A DNA stretch of 7,114 nt from Candidatus Aenigmatarchaeota archaeon (GCA_016202865.1 JACQNV010000062.1:1-7114), one strand, 5' to 3'; numbered from the stretch's first letter, positions 1-5,650 are shown. The notes: generated from the letters alone by a model not told the origin. Translations and numbers: made by a program.

Positions 1-10
1 CTCCAACACA

Positions 11-20
11 TTTATATAAA
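11..20 (+). promoter_or_regulatory. TATA box of the EMC3-like gene
   Basis: The sequence TTTATATAAA is a near-ideal archaeal TATA box. Its centre lies about 25 bases before the ATG at 40, so transcription would start at or within a base or two of the start codon. This implies a leaderless mRNA. No Shine-Dalgarno-like sequence is seen between the box and the start. The start site itself is inferred. Confidence 0.75.
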
Positions 21-39
21 TCGAATATAATATTGGTAT

Positions 40-672
40 ATGCCAGCCATAATAGACATTCTACTGTTTTCTTTATCTCTATCCTTAGTTTTGACACTGC
101 TGACAAAAGTATTGACAAACCAGAAAGAGGTGAAAGAGATAAAGAGGAAGATGGCTGGTTTTAGGCAACAAATAAAAGATGCCCAAAAAGATGGGGGAAA
201 AGGTGATCAGGTAAAGCACCTCTCTGATGAGATGTTCAAAACAAGCAAAAGCCAGTTCAAATATTCAACCAAATCGATGTTTGTTTCCATGATTGTTGTT
301 ATAATCGCTTTCGGCTGGCTTCAGGCAAATTATGACAAATTACCAGTTGCTTTCCAAACAGGTGTAAATCAAACAAGCCTGGGTTCTGATGGTATTTTCA
401 AATATAAAGGACAGGAGCACACAGTTCAAATGGGCGTTGGTGATGAAATTTTCATTGATAAAAATCAGCACAAATTAAGCGAATTTATAGTTTTTGAGGA
501 CATCTATCTCAAGGCTGCAACAGACGCGGGAAAGCCGGTTTTGACAGTGTACGCAGTTAAATCGCCAGTTGGCGTCCCCTATATTGGCTCCTACCTATCG
601 TGGTTCTGGTTATATGTTCTTATAACTTTACCATCCACTTTGATATTCAGGAAGCTTCTAGATGTGGAGTAA
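40..672 (+). CDS. EMC3/TMCO1-like (DUF106) membrane protein insertase
   Basis: This 210-residue protein is recognised as the archaeal DUF106 / EMC3-TMCO1 family, part of the Oxa1/YidC/Get1 superfamily that inserts proteins into the cytoplasmic membrane. It has an N-terminal membrane segment (about residues 4-24). A charged, Lys-rich stretch likely to form the cytoplasmic coiled coil (about 27-70) follows, then a second membrane segment (about 80-96). An extracytoplasmic domain of roughly 85 residues comes next, and a third membrane segment (about 184-203) ends in FRKLLDVE. The RKLL ending after the last helix is typical of archaeal members. Three helices with a basic coiled coil after the first is the family layout, and the length is ordinary. 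The ATG at 40 fits the TATA box 25 bases upstream. Family assignment is confident; substrates cannot be read from the sequence. Confidence 0.85.
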   Translation: MPAIIDILLFSLSLSLVLTLLTKVLTNQKEVKEIKRKMAGFRQQIKDAQKDGGKGDQVKHLSDEMFKTSKSQFKYSTKSMFVSMIVVIIAFGWLQANYDKLPVAFQTGVNQTSLGSDGIFKYKGQEHTVQMGVGDEIFIDKNQHKLSEFIVFEDIYLKAATDAGKPVLTVYAVKSPVGVPYIGSYLSWFWLYVLITLPSTLIFRKLLDVE

Positions 673-675
673 AGC

Positions 676-683
676 TATTTATA
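676..683 (+). promoter_or_regulatory. TATA box upstream of uS12
   Basis: TATTTATA begins four bases after the insertase stop codon and would direct transcription from about position 706, leaving a leader of about 35 bases before uS12. The 11-base string AGCTATTTATA (673-683) recurs exactly at 1984-1994, again directly after a stop codon (of uS7). A second TATA-like run, CTATATACT at 696-704, could start transcription nearer 727-730, so two start sites are possible. Confidence 0.6.
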
Positions 684-704
684 AGTATATAGTTACTATA
701 TACT
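684..704. repeat. Perfect 9-bp palindrome in the uS12 promoter
   Basis: The arms AGTATATAG (684-692) and CTATATACT (696-704) are exact reverse complements separated by TTA. The element starts right after the TATA box and covers a second TATA-like run, so a bound dimeric regulator would block or guide the transcription machinery. It could equally be a symmetrical double TATA element. Just downstream, CCGG-TTT-CCGG (714-724) could form a small hairpin in the leader. The operator role is inference. Confidence 0.45.
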
Positions 705-740
705 AAATCTAGTCCGGTTTCCGGTGCAAGGTTTGCTACT

Positions 741-1169
741 ATGTCAGGCGGAGGAGCTTTTTCAGCAAGAAATTTGAAGAAAAAAAGAGCCAAAGCTAGA
801 TGGCACTCTAGATCCGCCAAGAAAAGACTTCTCAAGTTATGGAAGTTAAAACCGCTAAGGGGCGCACCAATAGCAAAGGCCATAGTTTTGAAAAAGAAAG
901 GTATAGAGCAAAAGCAGCCGCATTCTGGTATCATTAAAGCAGTGAGAGTTCAATTGATTAAAAACAGCATACAAGTAACAGCTGTTGTCCCCGGTACAGG
1001 CGCAATAAAACATATAGATGAGCACGATGAGGTTACGTTGGCTGGTTTGGGCGCATCCCAAGGTGGTGCAGTTGGGTCTATGCACGGTGTTAAACACAAA
1101 GTTATCGCTGTAAAAGGTGTAAGTTTATCAGAGTTATTGAAAGGTAAAAAGGAGAAACCAAAACAATAG
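741..1169 (+). CDS. rps12: 30S ribosomal protein uS12 (S23e type), divergent
   Basis: This 142-residue protein of the small-subunit decoding centre has the archaeal/eukaryotic uS12 layout and normal length. It shows a basic N terminus, PLRGAPIAKAIVL (38-50), KQP (58-60), VRVQLIKN (68-75), IDEHDEV (92-98) and the VSLSELLKGKKEKP tail. It is followed by uS7 and aEF-2, the classical str order. Both loops that contact the codon-anticodon helix are altered. The near-universal PNSA[IL]RK reads PHSGIIK (60-66). The loop ending GD-I-PGVRY reads GSMHGVKH (112-119), losing the conserved Asp and Pro. The usual PG[ED]G reads PGTG (84-87). The conserved core and normal length argue for a working protein rather than a pseudogene. 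A second, canonical copy elsewhere cannot be excluded. The ATG at 741 gives the expected N terminus; the weak AAGGT at 728-732 is the only Shine-Dalgarno-like match. Confidence 0.93.
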   Translation: MSGGGAFSARNLKKKRAKARWHSRSAKKRLLKLWKLKPLRGAPIAKAIVLKKKGIEQKQPHSGIIKAVRVQLIKNSIQVTAVVPGTGAIKHIDEHDEVTLAGLGASQGGAVGSMHGVKHKVIAVKGVSLSELLKGKKEKPKQ

Positions 1170-1214
1170 TACTTTTCTTTACAAGAGGCTTCCGCCTTCT
1201 TCAAGAAAAGTACT
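1168..1214 (+). repeat. Strong hairpin overlapping the uS12 stop codon
   Basis: AGTACTTTTCTT (1168-1179) and AAGAAAAGTACT (1203-1214) are perfect 12-bp complements. Inside them AAGAGGC (1183-1189) pairs with GCCTTCTT (1194-1201) with one bulged T, closing a TTCC loop (1190-1193). The result is a nearly continuous 47-base stem-loop whose first two bases belong to the TAG stop codon. Archaeal transcription termination normally relies on T-runs rather than hairpins, so this may protect or process the mRNA 3' end, though its U-rich left arm (1173-1180) could also help termination. Function is inferred; the pairing is seen directly. Confidence 0.65.
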
Positions 1215-1242
1215 CTATTAAAGAAACTAGTAAATGTTTACA

Positions 1243-1306
1243 CAAAGAAAACCAGAAAGAAACATCTAAAATTTTAGCGTGGTTCTTTTCGTTAATGTTT
1301 TCTTTG
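1243..1306 (+). repeat. Second long imperfect hairpin in the uS12-uS7 spacer
   Basis: CAAAGAAAAC (1243-1252) is the exact complement of GTTTTCTTTG (1297-1306), 10 bp. Within it GAAAGAAAC (1255-1263) pairs with GGTTCTTTTC (1281-1290) with single-base bulges. The tip contains the 12-base palindrome CTAAAATTTTAG (1266-1277). The arms are thus nested in the order needed for one long stem-loop ending about 20 bases before the uS7 TATA box. It could be a structured 3' region of the uS12 transcript or a small RNA. Either strand could fold. Confidence 0.55.
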
Positions 1307-1327
1307 AATAAAGGGACGACATAGATC

Positions 1328-1335
1328 TTTATATG
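1328..1335 (+). promoter_or_regulatory. TATA box of uS7
   Basis: TTTATATG, preceded by C, resembles the other boxes in the window. It predicts transcription from about 1357-1360, some 20 bases before the uS7 ATG at 1379. A separate promoter here, inside what is often one str transcript, fits the long spacer before it. Confidence 0.6.
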
Positions 1336-1362
1336 ATTGTTTAGGATCGATGTCAACCATTT

Positions 1363-1367
1363 GAGGA
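1363..1367 (+). promoter_or_regulatory. Possible ribosome binding site of uS7
   Basis: GAGGA matches the core of the archaeal Shine-Dalgarno sequence and ends about 11 bases before the ATG at 1379, at the long end of usual spacing. It supports 1379 as the start, because the in-frame TTG at 1337 lies just behind the TATA box, upstream of the predicted transcription start. Confidence 0.4.
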
Positions 1368-1378
1368 AAGAAAAGGCT

Positions 1379-1984
1379 ATGACCGACCAAAAAATCCTGT
1401 TATTTAACAGATGGAGCATTGAGGAGGTTCAAGTAGCGGATGCAGGTTTACAAAATCAGATAAACTTGAGGCCTGTGATTGTACCAAGGTCAAACGGGAA
1501 ATATGGTTCTGTGTCTTTCCACAAAAACGACGCAAATATAGTTGAAAGGTTTATCAATAAACTTGGCGTAACCGGTCATAAAGGGAAAAAACATAAAAGA
1601 TCCAGCGGTCGAATGGTTGGACAGACAGCAACTCTTTATTCTGCCATCAAAGAGGCCTTTGAAATAATTGAGAAAAAAACAAACAAAAATCCCATACAAG
1701 TTCTTGTAAAGGCCATTGAAAATGCTGCACTATACGAGGAAGTTGCCGCTTACAGGATGGGCGGAACAATGGCAAGAAAATCTGTTATAACAGCACCACA
1801 AAGGAGACTTGATGTTGCGCTTAGATTGCTTACACAAGGAATTTACAACACTTCATTCAAATCCCCACAAGGATTGCCTGATGTTATTGCTTCTGAATTA
1901 ATAGCAGCTGCAAATAATGATGCCAAATCACATGCAGTAAGAGAGAGGACAAGATTGGAAAAAGAGGCAGAGGGAGCTAGATAA
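1379..1984 (+). CDS. rps7: 30S ribosomal protein uS7 (S5e type)
   Basis: This 201-residue head protein of the small subunit nucleates 16S rRNA folding and lines the E-site and mRNA exit. Family signatures, numbered from the ATG at 1379, are LLFNRWSIEEV near the N terminus, INLRPVIVP (27-35), NIVERFINKL (52-61), NPIQVLVKAIENAA, TAPQRRLDVALRLL and the C-terminal ELIAAANNDAKSHAVRERTRLEKEAEGAR region, the most typical archaeal stretch. The frame is open from a TTG at 1337, but that would add 14 residues lying over the promoter, so the ATG is preferred. Two conserved spots differ: the archaeal/eukaryotic APRE(E/D) element reads ALYEE, and the acidic residue in VD-x-(A/S)P-x-RR is Ile (VITAPQRR). 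Overall the protein is normal in length. Confidence 0.95.
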   Translation: MTDQKILLFNRWSIEEVQVADAGLQNQINLRPVIVPRSNGKYGSVSFHKNDANIVERFINKLGVTGHKGKKHKRSSGRMVGQTATLYSAIKEAFEIIEKKTNKNPIQVLVKAIENAALYEEVAAYRMGGTMARKSVITAPQRRLDVALRLLTQGIYNTSFKSPQGLPDVIASELIAAANNDAKSHAVRERTRLEKEAEGAR

Positions 1985-1986
1985 GC

Positions 1987-1994
1987 TATTTATA
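1987..1994 (+). promoter_or_regulatory. TATA box directly after uS7
   Basis: TATTTATA, inside an exact 11-base copy (AGCTATTTATA, 1984-1994) of the string preceding uS12, begins two bases after the uS7 stop. Predicted transcription start is about 2017-2020, roughly 200 bases before aEF-2, so it drives either a long aEF-2 leader or a separate short transcript. Confidence 0.55.
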
Positions 1995-2046
1995 TTCACT
2001 CCCCCTATTCTTTAGATAAAGTTTGAATTGGTAGCAAGAAAGGGTT

Positions 2047-2105
2047 AAAATGACTTCAAGAACCGAAGTTGACAGCGGTTAACTTCCAATTGAGATTGTC
2101 ATTTT
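2047..2105 (+). repeat. Inverted repeat with competing inner stems
   Basis: The outer arms AAAATGAC (2047-2054) and GTCATTTT (2098-2105) are exact complements. The 43-base interior contains AACCG/CGGTT and GAAGTT/AACTTC, whose left and right arms alternate, plus ACTTC/GAAGT (2053-2057 with 2065-2069). AATTGG at 2022-2027 could additionally capture CCAATT at 2087-2092. Alternating pairings of this kind are seen in RNA switches, but no known riboswitch class is recognised. Confidence 0.4.
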
Positions 2106-2149
2106 CAGTCTATTCATCCAGTTCTGCATAAAAGGTTGGACGATCTGAT

Positions 2150-2163
2150 GATTGTTTTCAATC
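2150..2163 (+). repeat. Small hairpin GATTG-TTTT-CAATC
   Basis: This is a perfect 5-bp stem around a four-T loop, extendable by one T-G pair. It lies mid-way in the aEF-2 upstream region. A box-C-like TGATGA (2146-2151) overlaps its left arm, but no matching box D follows, so an sRNA call is not supported. Confidence 0.35.
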
Positions 2164-2174
2164 GAAGAGGAAGT

Positions 2175-2207
2175 GAAGCAGATAAGTAAATAATTGAAGT
2201 CTGCTTC
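2175..2207. repeat. 8-bp inverted repeat flanking the aEF-2 TATA-like element
   Basis: GAAGCAGA (2175-2182) and TCTGCTTC (2200-2207) are exact complements separated by 17 bases. The spacer holds TAAATAAT (2187-2194), which lies 23-30 bases before the aEF-2 ATG. As DNA this resembles an operator bracketing a TATA box. As RNA, in a longer transcript, it would form a hairpin ending nine bases before the start codon and could limit ribosome access. The choice between the two is inference. Confidence 0.5.
2187..2194 (+). promoter_or_regulatory. TATA-like element of aEF-2
   Basis: TAAATAAT is centred about 27 bases before the ATG at 2217, the same geometry as the TTAAATAA before the gene at 5738. 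It would give an essentially leaderless aEF-2 mRNA. It is weaker than the TTTATA boxes in the window. Confidence 0.45.
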
Positions 2208-2216
2208 TAGTAAGTT

Positions 2217-4403
2217 ATGGCGAAAAAAGAGATTTCAGAAGTTGTTAAAGATTTAATGGTGAAGCCTGATCAAATCAGGAATATTGGTATAGTTGCACAT
2301 ATAGATCATGGTAAAACTACTTTATCTGACAACCTTCTAGCTGGAGCAGGAATGATATCCAAGGACTTGGCTGGAAAAATACAGTTCATGGACTTCGATC
2401 CACAGGAACAGGAAAGAGGGATCACTATTTTTGCAGCAAACGCTTCCATGGTACACGAAGTTGAAGGAAGAGATTACCTAGTAAATTTGATTGATACACC
2501 TGGTCATGTTGATTTTGGTGGAGATGTTACCCGTGCAATTCGTGCAGTGGATGGAGTTATAGTTGTTGTTGACGCAGTGGAAGCTGTTATGCCGCAGACA
2601 GAAACGGTTATAAGGCAGGCTCTAAAAGAAAGGGCAAAACCCGTTTTATTTATCAACAAAGCAGACAGGTTGATAAAAGAGTTAAAACTCACACCTGAAA
2701 TCATGCAGGAAAGGTTCAAAATAATTATCACAAAAATCAATGCGCTTATCAAAAAATACGCAGAAGAGCAGTACGGAGAAAAATGGATGGTTAGTGTGAA
2801 TGATGGTTCTGTTGCTTTTGGTTCTGCAGTCCAAAACTGGGCAGTAAGCATCGGAATGATGAAGAAGACAGGAATATCCTTCAAAGAAGTCATAGACCAC
2901 ATGGAGAAGGGTGAGTCGAAAATTCTTGCTGAAAAAAGCCCATTACACGCAACTGTTTTAGATATGGTTGTCAGGCATCTTCCAAATCCGCTTCAGGCTC
3001 AAAAATACAGGGTCCCAAAAATCTGGCCAGGTGACAAAGAATCAGAAGTCGCAAAAGATATGGAAAATTGCAATCCAAACGGCAAGCTTGCAGCTGTTGT
3101 CACAAAGATTTATCCAGATCCTCATGCAGGATATGTTGCAACAACAAGAATTTTTTCAGGTAAAGTTGTAAGCGGTCAAGAAGTATTTTTAGTTGGTCAG
3201 GGAAAAATAAACAAAGTTCAGCAAGTCGCAATCTACAAAGGAAACCAGAGAATACCAATGGAATCTGTTAATGCTGGAAATATAGTCGGTATAGTGGGAT
3301 TACATGATGCCTATTCAGGAGAAACTTTATGCGATCCAAATACTTTAATTCCTGGTTTTGAAGCAATAAAACACATATTCGAGCCTGTTGTGACAAAGGC
3401 AATTGAGCCTAAAAAACCACAGGACTTAGCCAAATTCATCGGTCTATTGAGAAAAGTCAGCAGGGAGGACCCAACACTTAGGGTTAGTATAAACGAAGAG
3501 ACAGGAGAATATTTAGTTTCTGGTTTAGGCGAGTTGCATATTGAAGCAAAGATAGAGCGTCCTTTGAAGGAGGCAGGTTTAGATGTCGACATATCGCCGC
3601 CAATTGTCATCTACCACGAGGGCGTTGGCAAACAGGGGGCTCAAGTTGAAGCAAGGTCGCCAAACAAACACAATATATTCTGGCTTACTGCTGAACCTTT
3701 GGAAAAAGGTATTTACGAAGCAATGGTCAAGGGCGAGATAGAGGATATTGAAGTCAAAAAGAAAGATAATGATTTTATTGAGAAACTTGTAAAGCACGGA
3801 ATGAACAGGGACGAAGCCAAAGATGTGAAACTAATTTACAATAAAAATGTTTTTGTTGAAGCTACAAAAGGTATTGCGGCAATTTTGGAAATTTTGGAAA
3901 TGGTAAAGGATTCCTTTAAGGAGGCAATGAATGAAGGCCCTCAAGCGCGCGAACCTTGTGCCGGCGTAAAAATAAGGCTGATTGATGCAAGGCTGCATGA
4001 AGATGCAATACACAGAGGTCCAGCCCAAGTTATCCCGCCAATAAGATCAGCATGCAGGGAGGCCATGGTGGCTGCCAAAGCCTTTATTCTTGAGCCAAAA
4101 CAAATAATTAGAATTGATGTTCCTTCTGACCAGCTTGGTGGAGCAATGAAAGAAGTTCAAAACAGGCGCGGTCAGATAATAGATATGACAGAGGAAGCTG
4201 GAGCAAGCATACTTATAGCCAAGATACCTGTGGGTGAAATGTTCGGCTTCAACTCCTCTTTGAAATCAGCAACCAGCGGAAGAGGCTTCTACGCGATGAC
4301 AGACATACTTTACGAGCCTATGCCAAAAGAGATCGAGCCAAAGGTTGTTGCTAAAATAAAAGAGAGGAAGGGAATAACAGGACAAGAGGGACAAGAAGGT
4401 TAA
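2217..4403 (+). CDS. fusA: Translation elongation factor aEF-2
   Basis: This 728-residue GTPase translocates tRNA and mRNA on the ribosome after peptide transfer. Its length is typical of archaeal EF-2. G-domain motifs are all present: G1 AHIDHGKTT (27-35), G2 RGIT (67-70), G3 DTPGHVDF (93-100), G4 NKAD (147-150) and G5 around SVAFGSA (198-204). Domain II follows (about 290-375), then domain III including LVSGLGELHIEAKIERPL. Domain IV carries LHEDAIHRGPAQVIP, with His599 (codon 4011-4013) at the diphthamide position, so the modification is expected. Domain V runs to the C terminus. It sits after uS7 as in archaeal str clusters, but EF-1A and uS10 do not follow. The ATG at 2217 gives the standard archaeal N terminus. 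Nothing in the protein looks damaged. Confidence 0.98.
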   Translation: MAKKEISEVVKDLMVKPDQIRNIGIVAHIDHGKTTLSDNLLAGAGMISKDLAGKIQFMDFDPQEQERGITIFAANASMVHEVEGRDYLVNLIDTPGHVDFGGDVTRAIRAVDGVIVVVDAVEAVMPQTETVIRQALKERAKPVLFINKADRLIKELKLTPEIMQERFKIIITKINALIKKYAEEQYGEKWMVSVNDGSVAFGSAVQNWAVSIGMMKKTGISFKEVIDHMEKGESKILAEKSPLHATVLDMVVRHLPNPLQAQKYRVPKIWPGDKESEVAKDMENCNPNGKLAAVVTKIYPDPHAGYVATTRIFSGKVVSGQEVFLVGQGKINKVQQVAIYKGNQRIPMESVNAGNIVGIVGLHDAYSGETLCDPNTLIPGFEAIKHIFEPVVTKAIEPKKPQDLAKFIGLLRKVSREDPTLRVSINEETGEYLVSGLGELHIEAKIERPLKEAGLDVDISPPIVIYHEGVGKQGAQVEARSPNKHNIFWLTAEPLEKGIYEAMVKGEIEDIEVKKKDNDFIEKLVKHGMNRDEAKDVKLIYNKNVFVEATKGIAAILEILEMVKDSFKEAMNEGPQAREPCAGVKIRLIDARLHEDAIHRGPAQVIPPIRSACREAMVAAKAFILEPKQIIRIDVPSDQLGGAMKEVQNRRGQIIDMTEEAGASILIAKIPVGEMFGFNSSLKSATSGRGFYAMTDILYEPMPKEIEPKVVAKIKERKGITGQEGQEG

Positions 4404-4410
4404 GAATTAT

Positions 4411-4420
4411 TGTTTCTTTT
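4411..4420 (+). terminator. Pyrimidine/T-rich run after aEF-2
   Basis: TGTTTCTTTT lies seven bases after the aEF-2 stop, in a spacer of only 35 bases. T-runs like this are the usual intrinsic termination signal in archaea. It is short and interrupted by a C, so partial read-through into the helicase gene is likely. The GAATTATT at 4404-4411, 28-35 bases before the next ATG, may be a weak TATA element for that gene. Confidence 0.3.
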
Positions 4421-4438
4421 AAACCGTTACCAAATTAT

Positions 4439-5650
4439 ATGACTACAGGACACATAAAATTGCAACCAGAGCTTCAAAAAGTATTTTCTGAACTTGGTTT
4501 TTCCAAATTTACTGAAATCCAGGAAAAGTCAATACCATTAATACAAGAAGGGAAGGACATTATTGGGCAATCATATACTGGTTCAGGCAAAACACTGGCA
4601 TTTGGTTTTCCTTCAATAGAAAAAATTGTTCATGGTCATGGTATACAGATGCTTATTCTGGTTCCAACTCGCGAGCTTTGCAATCAAGTTACAAAGGAGA
4701 TGGAAAAGTTTTCCAAATACAAAAGGATAAATGTTGTCGAGGTTTATGGCGGTGTTTCAATCAATCCTCAGATAGATCTCTTGCCAGAAGCAGATATTGT
4801 TGTCGGTACACCGGGACGCTTGTTGGATCACATGGATCGCAGAACAATTAACCTTTCCAGAGTTAAAATACTCGTTTTGGATGAAGCAGACAGAATGTTT
4901 GACATGGGCTTTATTGATGATGTAAGGAAAATAATTTCCCAGACACCAAGAAATAGGCAGACTTTGTTGTTTTCAGCCACAATGTCGGATTCTGTGATAG
5001 AAATTGTACACCGCCACATGAATAATCCAGTGAAAATAAAAGTTCAGACACATCTTGACAAAGTCCAGCTTACCCAACACTATTATGATGTTGATGCAAG
5101 CGATAAGTTTTCCTTGCTTGTGCATCTACTAAAAAATGAAGCCCGCGAGCCAATTATAATTTTCTGCGCAACAAGAAGAATGGTGGATATACTAAACAGA
5201 AACCTGTTAAAACAGGGCATCAAATCCCAAGGTTTGCACGGTGGCCTAACACAGAGCAGAAGAAAACAGGTTATGGATGCTTTTGCTGAGCACAGGCTTG
5301 GTGTTATAATTGCAAGCGATGTGGCAGCAAGGGGACTGGATATAAAGGATGTTGCTCTTGTGGTTAATTATGATTTGCCCAAAACATCCAAAGACTATGT
5401 GCACAGAATAGGCAGGACAGCCAGAGCAGGCAGCAAAGGTCAGGTCATTTCTTTACTATCACAGCAGGACTATGAAAACTTCAATCATGTTCTTGAAGAT
5501 AGATCGTTAGTAATTGACAGGGTGGAGCTTCCCAAATTCGAGCGCGTGCCTTTCCAGATGAGAAGCCAGCAGCAGCATGGTTTTGGCTATAACCAAGGAA
5601 GAGGCTATCGCGGCGAGAGAGGCAATTACAGGAGCCAGAGAAGATACTAG
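4439..5650 (+). CDS. DEAD-box ATP-dependent RNA helicase
   Basis: This 403-residue protein has the full set of DEAD-box motifs. They are the Q motif (Gln28 within FTEIQ), motif I SYTGSGKT (45-52), Ia PTREL (76-80), GG (104-105), Ib TPGR (124-127), II DEAD (148-151), III SAT (179-181), IV IIFCAT (240-245), V ARGLD (297-301) and VI HRIGRTAR (322-329). Motif I starts with Ser where Ala is usual, a tolerated variation. The two RecA-like domains are followed by a short tail rich in Gly, Arg, Gln and Tyr (about 375-403, with GYNQGRGYRGERGNYRSQRR), likely an unspecific RNA-binding arm as in CshA/CsdA-type helicases. Such enzymes unwind short RNA duplexes in ribosome assembly, RNA decay and cold adaptation. 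Its place behind translation genes fits this, but the specific substrate is unknown. Confidence 0.95.
   Translation: MTTGHIKLQPELQKVFSELGFSKFTEIQEKSIPLIQEGKDIIGQSYTGSGKTLAFGFPSIEKIVHGHGIQMLILVPTRELCNQVTKEMEKFSKYKRINVVEVYGGVSINPQIDLLPEADIVVGTPGRLLDHMDRRTINLSRVKILVLDEADRMFDMGFIDDVRKIISQTPRNRQTLLFSATMSDSVIEIVHRHMNNPVKIKVQTHLDKVQLTQHYYDVDASDKFSLLVHLLKNEAREPIIIFCATRRMVDILNRNLLKQGIKSQGLHGGLTQSRRKQVMDAFAEHRLGVIIASDVAARGLDIKDVALVVNYDLPKTSKDYVHRIGRTARAGSKGQVISLLSQQDYENFNHVLEDRSLVIDRVELPKFERVPFQMRSQQQHGFGYNQGRGYRGERGNYRSQRRY

Larger units (their letters stand above)
1170..1378. other. Structured uS12-uS7 spacer without a gene
   Basis: This 209-base spacer holds two hairpins (1168-1214 and 1243-1306) and, near its end, the uS7 TATA box. 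It is rich in A/G runs such as AAAGAAAC (1220-1227 and 1256-1263) and their complements. I see no tRNA, no convincing box C/D pair and no protein-like reading frame in it. A 72-codon minus-strand frame across 1201-1419 looks like chance. Two successive hairpins between normally close-packed str genes are unusual and suggest a processed or regulated transcript, but no known RNA family is recognised. Confidence 0.5.
1985..2216. other. Structured uS7-aEF-2 spacer: long leader or small RNA candidate
   Basis: This 232-base spacer has a TATA box at its start and a second TATA-like element just before aEF-2. Between them are several inverted repeats: AAAATGAC/GTCATTTT (2047-2054 with 2098-2105), AACCG/CGGTT (2061-2065 with 2076-2080), GAAGTT/AACTTC (2065-2070 with 2081-2086), and GATTG-TTTT-CAATC (2150-2163). 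The two inner pairs are interleaved, so they compete rather than nest. An ATG at 2050 opens only 10 codons and overlaps these stems. No tRNA and no full box C/D or H/ACA layout is seen. Either aEF-2 has a roughly 200-base structured leader or an unnamed RNA gene lies here. Confidence 0.45.

Noticed and set aside
1168..1214. Bulge-helix-bulge splice motif
   Set aside because: There is only one 3-base bulge, and the second, 3-base bulge four pairs away that the motif needs is absent.
1337..1378. TTG start extending uS7 by 14 residues
   Set aside because: The extension begins two bases after the uS7 TATA box, upstream of the expected transcription start, and is not uS7-like. The ATG at 1379 gives the normal N terminus and has GAGGA upstream.
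1201..1419. Minus-strand frame of 72 codons across the uS12-uS7 spacer
   Set aside because: It overlaps the uS7 start, both hairpins and the promoter, has no promoter of its own that I can see, and its composition is what AT-rich reverse-strand sequence gives by chance.
2010..2060. tRNA-like TTTGAAT sequence near 2018
   Set aside because: The flanking bases do not form a T-arm, and no anticodon or acceptor stem can be drawn.
2050..2082. 10-codon ORF (MTSRTEVDSG) in the aEF-2 upstream region
   Set aside because: It is very short, has no positioned TATA box or ribosome binding site, and overlaps the inverted repeats. It is mentioned only as part of the spacer.
2061..2086. Classical H-type pseudoknot from the interleaved stems
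   Set aside because: The linkers that should cross the stems would have zero or near-zero length, so both stems are unlikely to form together. Competing stems are the better reading.
2145..2160. Box C/D-like TGATGA with overlapping CTGA
   Set aside because: The two boxes overlap instead of flanking guide sequences, and no second pair is found within a normal distance.
2504..2902. Minus-strand frame of 132 codons inside aEF-2
   Set aside because: It lies wholly within a certain gene, and its Ser/Thr/Ile-rich translation is the usual shadow of the plus-strand codons.
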